From an uncultured Eubacteriales bacterium (GTDB taxonomy: Bacteria > Bacillota > Clostridia > Christensenellales > CAG-138), in NCBI GenBank assembly GCA_900550525.1, contig URSN01000055.1:1-12199 (forward strand): 12,199 nt of DNA, given 5' to 3'. Position 1 is the first letter of the stretch, and the number at the start of each line of letters is the position of its first letter. Below, in pieces: positions 1 through 5,070 of the stretch. A program made the position numbers and the translations under genes. The notes beneath the pieces were generated by a model that saw nothing but the letters and a program-made list of their open reading frames with translations, ran no database searches and was not told where the DNA came from.

Positions 1-663
1 CTGGCCGGGCGCGACGTGCTCAACGCCGCGCAGATGAGCGTCAACCCGAAGGTGATCGAGACGCCCGTCATCGCAGCCGTGGCCATGGACGGCATCGAGC
101 TGCGCGCCAAGGCGCGCGTGACCGTGCGCGCCAACATCGACCGCCTCGTCGGCGGCGCGGGGCTGTAGACGGTCATCGCCCTCAGCGGCGAGGGCATCGT
201 CACCACCGTCGGCTCGTCCGCCAGCCACAAGGCCGTGCTGGAGAACCCGGCCCTCATCTCCCGCACCGTGCTGAACAAGGGCCTTGACGCGGGCACCGCG
301 TTTGAGATCCTGTCCATCGACATCGCGGATGTGGACGTGGGCCGCAACGTCGGCGCGCAGCTGCAGATCGACCAGGCCGAGGCGGACAAGCGCATCGCGC
401 AGGCGCTGGCCGAGGAGCGGCGCGCCATGGCCGTCGCGCAGGAGCAGGAGAACCTCGCCGCCGTGCAGGGCATGCGCGCGCGCGTCATCGAGGCCGAGGC
501 GGAGGTGCCCAAGGCCATCGCCGCCGCGTTCCGCGAGGGCAAGCTCGGCGTCATGGATTATTACAACATGCAGAACGTCATCTCCGACACCGAGATGCGC
601 AACGCCATCTCCCGCGGCACCGCGCCGGAGCCGCGCAACGCCGGAGAGCCCACGGATAAGTAA
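1..663 (+). CDS. floA: FloA flotillin-like protein, 5'-truncated by the window, with an internal TAG
   Basis: This is the C-terminal two thirds of a FloA/YqfA-type flotillin, a membrane scaffold protein of functional membrane microdomains. The window opens in frame. Recognisable family blocks are [38 protein letters not shown]-like [36 protein letters not shown], the coiled-coil run [20 protein letters not shown], and [16 protein letters not shown]. The frame is open from base 1 to the TAA at 661-663 except for one TAG at 166-168 (codon 56), directly after GGAG-L. As I recall the family, this stretch reads GGAGEETxIARVGEGIV; here it reads [18 protein letters not shown], so the residues on both sides also depart from consensus. 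Homology continues without a frame change after the TAG, so this is a codon question rather than an indel. The TAG may be read as an amino acid, suppressed, a true nonsense mutation, or a base-call error. The 50-codon ORF downstream is probably cotranscribed. Confidence 0.9.
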
Positions 664-681
664 CGAACGGAGGAGCGGTCT

Positions 682-834
682 ATGATAGAACTGCTCATCG
701 TCATCGGCGTGTTCGCCTGGGCGATCTCATCATCCTCGTCGCGCAAGAAGCGGCGCGAGCGCGAGGCGCGCGCCGCGCGCACGGCCTTTGAGCCGGAACA
801 GTCCGCCGCGCCCGCCTCGCAGCAGGCGCAGTAG
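682..834 (+). CDS. Small single-span membrane protein downstream of floA, function unknown
   Basis: This 50-codon ORF starts 18 nt after the floA stop behind a strong GGAGGAG ribosome binding site six bases from ATG. The product has a short N-terminal hydrophobic segment (residues 2-16, IELLIVIGVFAWAIS), a serine run, then a basic cluster (RKKRREREAR) and an Ala/Gln-rich tail. This is the layout of a tiny membrane-anchored protein with a positively charged cytoplasmic side. I recognise no family. The spacing suggests cotranscription and perhaps a role at the FloA membrane domain, but that is inference only. It ends in TAG at 832-834; eight further sense codons would follow before a TAA at 859-861, which matters if TAG is not a stop in this genome. 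It converges on the SPOR-like gene, with 32 nt between the two annotated ends. Confidence 0.6.
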   Translation: MIELLIVIGVFAWAISSSSSRKKRREREARAARTAFEPEQSAAPASQQAQ

Positions 835-866
835 GCGGCCGCGCACAGGATGCAGGTGTAATTGAG

Positions 867-1667
867 CTAGGCGGAGCACGCGGCGCGGTCGTCCTGCGGC
901 AGCGCGTCCGCCTTTTCAAACTGGGCCAGGATGCTGCGGCAGCAGTCGGACAGGCTCGCAAGGACGGGCTGCCCGGCCGTGAGCGCGGCGACGTCCACCA
1001 GGTATTGCTCCACCGTGCGCGCCATGGCTGCGAGGCTGCTCCGGGCGGACTCGATCGTGCGCTGCTCGCGGTCGAACGCGACGGCCAGCTCCGACAGCTG
1101 GTCCGACAGGGCGATCAGCCCGTCGAGCACGTCCGTCAGCGCCTGCGCCTGCGCGTCCGTCCCGGTGACGACGAGGCGGCACGGCAGCGACTCGATCACA
1201 TGCGACGCGCTCTCGAGCCCCTCCTGCTCCAGCTGCGCGCGCACCGTTTGCAGGTCCTCCTCGCTGGTATACGCCGCGGCGAGCACCCGGTAGCGGTCGC
1301 CCTCCTGCAGGATATAGCCGCCCGCGCCGGCCGCCTGCAGCGCGACGGACTGGTTCTCCGCGTTCGTCTCCGATGCGTACACGCCCATTTGCAGCGCATA
1401 GCAGCGCAGCTGCGGCAATTCGAGAAGGCGCGAGGCGGACTGCGCCGCCGCATCGGCAGCCTCCCCGCCGTCCCCGCCGCCGTCCACGCCCAGCGTGCGG
1501 AACACGGGCGCCACCACATGCGCGGCGATCCACGAGCCCGCGTCCGAGAGCCCGACCAGGTACACCACCGCCGCTGACTCCAGCAGCACGCACAGGACCG
1601 CGCCCAGCAGCGTGCCGCGCTGCCGGCGCGCGCCATAGGGCCGCCGCCTGCGCCGCCTGTATTCCAT
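867..1667 (-). CDS. Membrane-anchored SPOR-like domain protein
   Basis: The 266-residue product begins with a basic cluster (MEYRRRRRRPYGARRQR), then one membrane span at about residues 19-40, then an extracytoplasmic part. About residues 87-155 read like a SPOR (peptidoglycan-binding repeat) domain: YALQMGVYASETNAE, then GGYILQEGDRYRVLAAAYTSEED. The remainder is predicted helical and Ala/Leu-rich. This architecture is common in clostridial cell-envelope and sporulation proteins, but I cannot assign a named one. I chose the ATG at 1665-1667 over the upstream in-frame ATG at 1686-1688 because GGGAGGGGG lies seven bases before it, while the upstream ATG has no ribosome binding site. That binding site forms one arm of a perfect 10-bp inverted repeat. 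The gene follows the kinase by 82 nt and may belong to its operon. It ends in TAG at 867-869; the next in-frame stop lies far into the antisense of floA. Confidence 0.7.
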   Translation of the reverse strand: MEYRRRRRRPYGARRQRGTLLGAVLCVLLESAAVVYLVGLSDAGSWIAAHVVAPVFRTLGVDGGGDGGEAADAAAQSASRLLELPQLRCYALQMGVYASETNAENQSVALQAAGAGGYILQEGDRYRVLAAAYTSEEDLQTVRAQLEQEGLESASHVIESLPCRLVVTGTDAQAQALTDVLDGLIALSDQLSELAVAFDREQRTIESARSSLAAMARTVEQYLVDVAALTAGQPVLASLSDCCRSILAQFEKADALPQDDRAACSA

Positions 1668-1673
1668 ACGCAA

Positions 1674-1717
1674 CCCCCTCCCGGCCATGCCTTACACAGC
1701 ATATGCACGGGAGGGGG
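1674..1717 (-). promoter_or_regulatory. Perfect 10-bp hairpin sequestering the SPOR gene ribosome binding site
   Basis: CCCCCTCCCG at 1674-1683 and CGGGAGGGGG at 1708-1717 are exact inverted repeats with a 24-nt loop. In the minus-strand transcript the 3' arm is the Shine-Dalgarno sequence of the gene starting at 1667. The stem would hide that site unless the 5' arm were bound or being translated. No U-tract follows, so it is a poor intrinsic terminator. The repeat is seen directly; translational control is inferred. Confidence 0.6.
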
Positions 1718-1749
1718 CAAAGATACGGGCTTTGGCGCTCCGGCGGGCG

Positions 1750-3672
1750 CTACTGCTGCCGGCGCTTTGCGCCGCGGCCGCGCGGGTGCCGCGGGGCGAT
1801 GACCTCGTAGGGCGCGTCCTCGGAATCCGCGCCGGCGGGCGCGGCGGGCGCGTCGTCGCCGCTGGTGTAGATGACGTTCGACGAGCTGGGCCCGAGCGCG
1901 ATGGCGTTGCTGACGTAGCGCTTGAGCGTGAAGTGGAAGCTCGTCCCCTCGCCCGGCGTGCTCTCGACATAGATGCGCTCGCCGAGCTTGTCGATGATCT
2001 GTTTGGCGATGGACAGGCCAAGGCCCGTGCCGCCCTCCTTGCGGGACTTATCGACCTTGTAGAAGCGCTCGAACAGGTGCGGCAGGTCCGCCGCGGCGAT
2101 GCCGCAGCCGGTATCGCTCACCGAGACGACGATCACATCGCCCGCCGTGGCCGAGAGCGTGATGGTGCCGTCCTTTGGCGTGTAGCGCATGGCGTTGTCG
2201 ATGAGGATGACGAGGATCTGCTCGATCCGGTCGCGGTCGGTCATGGCGTAGGGCAGATCGTCCGCGTCGAGCACCAGGCGGATGCCGCGCTGGCTGGCCT
2301 CGTGCAGGTAGTTCTGATGGATCTCCGCGAGCAGCTCCGACACGTCCACGGCCCCCACCTCCATGTATTCCGTGCCGGATTGCAGGCGCGAGAGCTGGAG
2401 CAGGTCCGTGATCAGGCGCGAGAGGCGCACCACCTCGTGCAGCATGACGTGGTAGTAGCGCTGGCGCGTCTGCTCGTCCTGGACCATGCCGTCGGCGAGC
2501 GGTTCGAGCAGGCCGCGCACGGCGGTGAGCGGCGTGCGCAGCTCGTGGCTGACGTTGGCCACATAGTCGCGCCGCGTCTGTTCGAGCCGCTCGAACTCGG
2601 TCACGTCCTTGAACAGGCCGACCACGCCGGTGCACTCCCCATCCTCGGCGACCACCGGCACGATGGAGATCCACAGCTTCCGCTCGCCCGGCAGCTCGTA
2701 GTGCATGGTCTGCGGCTCGCGCGTGTCGAACACGTCCTGGAACGCATGCCCGACGGCCTCGTCGGGCACGAGGTCCCTCGGCGTAATGACCTCCACCGCG
2801 CCGAACATGTTCTTGAGCGCGGGGTTGTAATGCGTCAGGCAGCCCAGGCGGTCCACCGCGGCCACGCCGTCGGTAAAGCTGGAGAGGATGTGGTTGAGCT
2901 GGCGCTTCTCGCTTTGGAGCTGATAGATCGTCTGCGAGAGGTTGCCGCAGAGCGTGTTGAGCGCGCGCGCCAGGATGCCGACCTCGCCCGCGGCCGTCTC
3001 GTCCGCGCGCACGTCAAAATCGCCCTTGGACATGGCGATGGCGACGTTGGCCATCGCGCTCAGCGGGCGCGAGACGCGGTTGGTGCTGTACGCGCCCACG
3101 ACCATGATCAGCGGAAAGACGAACAGGATGGTCAGCGCCAGCACGTCGTTGAGGCGCGAATAGGCGGACTGGATGCGCTTGATCTGCTTGATGATGAAGA
3201 TGCCGCCCGTCACGCGGCCGCTCTCGTCGCGGATGGGCACGCCGACGCTGATGGCGGACTCGCCGTTGAGCAGCACGAGGTCGTCGCTCTTGACGGTCTG
3301 CCCGCGCAGCACGTTCTGCTTCTCCGCATCGAAATAGACGCCAAAGTCCGCCACCTCGACGTCGCTGCCGATGTAGCTGGCGATGAGCGTCTTGCCCAGC
3401 TCGTCCGCGATGAGCACGGCGGACTGGCTGGCGATGGTCTGCTTGTCGATCAGGCGCGTGAAGCCATCCTCGCTCAGGTTCCCCTTGCGGTACTCGTCGT
3501 AGATCTGCCGCGTGATCTCCGCCTCCGGCTCGAGGTTGTCCATCTCGATGGAGAGGTAGGTGTTGCGGCCGATATAGGCGTAGGCCGCCAGCGAAACGAC
3601 GTTCGCCAGCAGCAGCGCGATGATGAGGATGATGAGGACGCGCCAGAAAAAGACGCTGCGGACGGGGTTCAT
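1750..3672 (-). CDS. Membrane sensor histidine kinase (PhoR/WalK/ResE-like; HAMP-PAS-HisKA-HATPase)
   Basis: This 640-residue kinase has a membrane span at about 8-32, an extracytoplasmic sensor region at about 33-175, a second span at about 177-196, HAMP at about 197-250, PAS at about 258-360, and a HisKA domain with the phospho-acceptor in VSHELRTPL (His376). The ATP-binding domain shows the N box (Asn493 in IDNAMRYTP), G1 (DTGCGIA, 520-526), an F box (FERFYK) and G2 (GTGLGLS, 548-554). It should autophosphorylate and pass phosphate to the regulator encoded just upstream, whose TGA overlaps this ATG (ATGA). The order of domains matches PhoR/WalK/ResE-type kinases; the signal cannot be read from sequence. 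Beyond the usual end of the ATPase domain (about residue 586) there is a 54-residue Pro/Ala/Ser tail ending GRGAKRRQQ before TAG at 1750-1752. If TAG were sense, the frame would run on to a TGA at 916-918 across the SPOR gene, giving protein-unlike sequence, so here TAG probably does terminate. Confidence 0.93.
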   Translation of the reverse strand: MNPVRSVFFWRVLIILIIALLLANVVSLAAYAYIGRNTYLSIEMDNLEPEAEITRQIYDEYRKGNLSEDGFTRLIDKQTIASQSAVLIADELGKTLIASYIGSDVEVADFGVYFDAEKQNVLRGQTVKSDDLVLLNGESAISVGVPIRDESGRVTGGIFIIKQIKRIQSAYSRLNDVLALTILFVFPLIMVVGAYSTNRVSRPLSAMANVAIAMSKGDFDVRADETAAGEVGILARALNTLCGNLSQTIYQLQSEKRQLNHILSSFTDGVAAVDRLGCLTHYNPALKNMFGAVEVITPRDLVPDEAVGHAFQDVFDTREPQTMHYELPGERKLWISIVPVVAEDGECTGVVGLFKDVTEFERLEQTRRDYVANVSHELRTPLTAVRGLLEPLADGMVQDEQTRQRYYHVMLHEVVRLSRLITDLLQLSRLQSGTEYMEVGAVDVSELLAEIHQNYLHEASQRGIRLVLDADDLPYAMTDRDRIEQILVILIDNAMRYTPKDGTITLSATAGDVIVVSVSDTGCGIAAADLPHLFERFYKVDKSRKEGGTGLGLSIAKQIIDKLGERIYVESTPGEGTSFHFTLKRYVSNAIALGPSSSNVIYTSGDDAPAAPAGADSEDAPYEVIAPRHPRGRGAKRRQQ

Positions 3673-4349
3673 TCGACCTCGAACTTATAGCCCACGCCGT
3701 AGATCGTCTTGATGCTCCAGCCCAGCCCCGTGGAGTCGAGCTTGGCGCGGATGCGCGTGATGTGCGTATCGACCGTGCGCGTTTCACCCGCAAAATCGTA
3801 CCCCCATACGCGCGAGAGCAGCTGCTCGCGCGTGAACACCTGGCCGGGGTTGGACGCGAGCATGTACAGGATCTCGATCTCCTTGGGCGTGCAGACGACC
3901 GGCTCGCCGCGCAGCGTGACGGTATAGCTCTTGAGATCGATGGTCAGGCCGTTGTAGGAGATGACGCCGCTGTCGCTCTTTGGCTGCTCGCTCGTGCGGC
4001 GCAGCACCGCCTTGATGCGCGCCACGACCTCGCGCGGGCTGAAGGGCTTGACGATGTAATCGTCCGCGCCCAGCTCGAGCCCGACGATGCGGTCGATCTC
4101 CTCGCCCTTTGCGGTGAGCATCAGGATGGGGAGCTGCGAGCTCTTGCGGATCTCGCGGCACACCTCGATGCCGGACATCTTGGGCATCATGCTGTCGAGC
4201 GCGCACAGCACGCCCTCCGGCGTGATGGCGGCAAGCGCCTCCTCGCCGTCGTATGCGTCCACGGTCTCAAACCCCTCCGCCTTGAGATAGATGCCAAGCG
4301 CCTCATGGACGATCTGGTCGTCGTCCGCGATCAGGATCTTCTGTGCCAT
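3669..4349 (-). CDS. OmpR/PhoB-family response regulator
   Basis: This 226-residue regulator has a receiver domain (about 1-118) with acidic residues in IADDDQ, phospho-acceptor Asp52 in ALDSMMP, Thr79 in MLTAKG and Lys101 in VKPFS. A winged-helix DNA-binding domain (about 128-226) follows, with the typical YNGLTIDL start, TPKEIEILYML, REQLLSRVWGYDF, RTVDTHITRIRAKL and IYGVGYKFE. It is the cognate partner of the kinase next to it and should activate or repress target promoters when phosphorylated. The start is the ATG giving MAQKILIADDD; AAGGAGAGG lies about ten bases upstream. An earlier in-frame ATG would add 16 residues with no ribosome binding site. The site LDSMMP has Ser where many relatives have Ile or Leu, which is unlikely to matter. 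Transcription probably starts from the extended -10 promoter at 4412-4420. Confidence 0.95.
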   Translation of the reverse strand: MAQKILIADDDQIVHEALGIYLKAEGFETVDAYDGEEALAAITPEGVLCALDSMMPKMSGIEVCREIRKSSQLPILMLTAKGEEIDRIVGLELGADDYIVKPFSPREVVARIKAVLRRTSEQPKSDSGVISYNGLTIDLKSYTVTLRGEPVVCTPKEIEILYMLASNPGQVFTREQLLSRVWGYDFAGETRTVDTHITRIRAKLDSTGLGWSIKTIYGVGYKFEVE

Positions 4350-4411
4350 ATCTGTACCGCCTCTCCTTCCGGGATGGTTTCGGCTTAGCCGCCGCAATGG
4401 TATTTGGTAGT

Positions 4412-4420
4412 ATTATAACA
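4412..4420 (-). promoter_or_regulatory. Extended -10 promoter for the two-component operon
   Basis: Read on the minus strand this is TGTTATAAT, a perfect TATAAT with the TGn extension. No good -35 sits at 16-18 bp. The predicted start leaves a leader of about 55 nt before the response regulator ATG. The TG of the extension lies inside the last bases of the hairpin stem at 4419-4451. Confidence 0.65.
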
Positions 4421-4451
4421 TATCCGGCCCGCCCATGGCGAGCCGGATATG
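4419..4451 (-). terminator. Hairpin after the UDG gene, weak terminator
   Basis: CATATCCGGC (4419-4428) and GCCGGATATG (4442-4451) form a perfect 10-bp stem with a 13-nt loop, starting ten bases after the UDG stop. On the minus strand it is followed by TTATAATACTACC, only weakly U-rich. It probably ends or attenuates PBP-UDG transcription. The sequence just after the stem doubles as the -10 of the next promoter. Confidence 0.55.
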
Positions 4452-4460
4452 CGCGCTGCG

Positions 4461-5069
4461 TCAAAGTTCTTTCAGATAGGCGCCGAGCGCGCGCACATCG
4501 CGCTCAAGCACCGGCAGCAGGCTGCGGTTGTAGATGGCGCTGGCCGGATGGTACAGCGGAAAGAGCGTGCACGCGCCGCCGGCGAGCGCCGCCGCAAGCG
4601 GCCGCCCGTGCAGCGCGCCGACCGTCCCGCCCGGCAGGCCCGCCAGGTGCAGCAGTGCGGCAAGCGGCACGTTGCCCAGCGTAACGAGCACCCGCGGCGC
4701 AAGCGCCCCGATCTCCGCCAAAAGCAGCGGCAGCGCCTGCGCCACCTCCCGGCGCCCCGGCGTGCGGTTGCGCGCGCCGCGCGCGCCGCGCACGACCGGG
4801 CGGTACTTGACGGCGTTGGTCACATACGCGGCCTCGCGCGCGATGCCGGCGGCGGCGAGCAGCGCGTCGAGCTGCCTGCCCGCCCTGCCCACAAACGGCC
4901 GGCCCAGGCGCGTTTCCTCCGCCCCCGGCGCCTCGCCGACGAACAGCACGAGCGGCTGCGCCGGCCCCTCGCCAAAGACGGGGCGGGCGTATTCCCCCGC
5001 CGGGTCGTCCGCCGCGGCGAGCGCGAGCAGGCGGGCGCGCTCCGCTTCGTAAAGGTCGTGCAGCGCCAT
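4461..5069 (-). CDS. Type-4-like uracil-DNA glycosylase
   Basis: This 202-residue enzyme would remove uracil from DNA to start base-excision repair. Family motifs are visible: the active-site loop GEAPGAEE with GRPFVGRAG after it, YVTNAVKYRP, LVTLGNVP, and the uracil-contacting YHPAS near the C-terminus. Classical family-4 enzymes carry an Fe-S cluster held by four cysteines, two of them in an N-terminal CxxC. This protein has only one Cys in total (in GGACTLFP), and its N-terminus has no CxxC, so it cannot bind that cluster in the usual way. Similar cysteine-free versions are, as I recall, common in Clostridia. Its ATG lies one base after the PBP stop (TGA C ATG), so it is translated from the PBP mRNA. 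It ends in TGA. Confidence 0.88.
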   Translation of the reverse strand: MALHDLYEAERARLLALAAADDPAGEYARPVFGEGPAQPLVLFVGEAPGAEETRLGRPFVGRAGRQLDALLAAAGIAREAAYVTNAVKYRPVVRGARGARNRTPGRREVAQALPLLLAEIGALAPRVLVTLGNVPLAALLHLAGLPGGTVGALHGRPLAAALAGGACTLFPLYHPASAIYNRSLLPVLERDVRALGAYLKEL

Positions 5070-5070
5070 G

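Noticed and set aside
561..866. Extension of the SPOR protein through its TAG
   Set aside because: Apart from the first dozen residues it is antisense to floA and the small ORF and looks non-coding.
916..1749. Extension of the kinase through its TAG
   Set aside because: It would add 277 Arg/Ala/Gly-rich residues overlapping the SPOR gene in another frame; not protein-like.
1687..3690. 667-codon plus-strand open frame
   Set aside because: It is antisense to the kinase, whose domains are unmistakable. Arg/Asp/Val/His-rich translation is typical of the antisense of high-GC genes.
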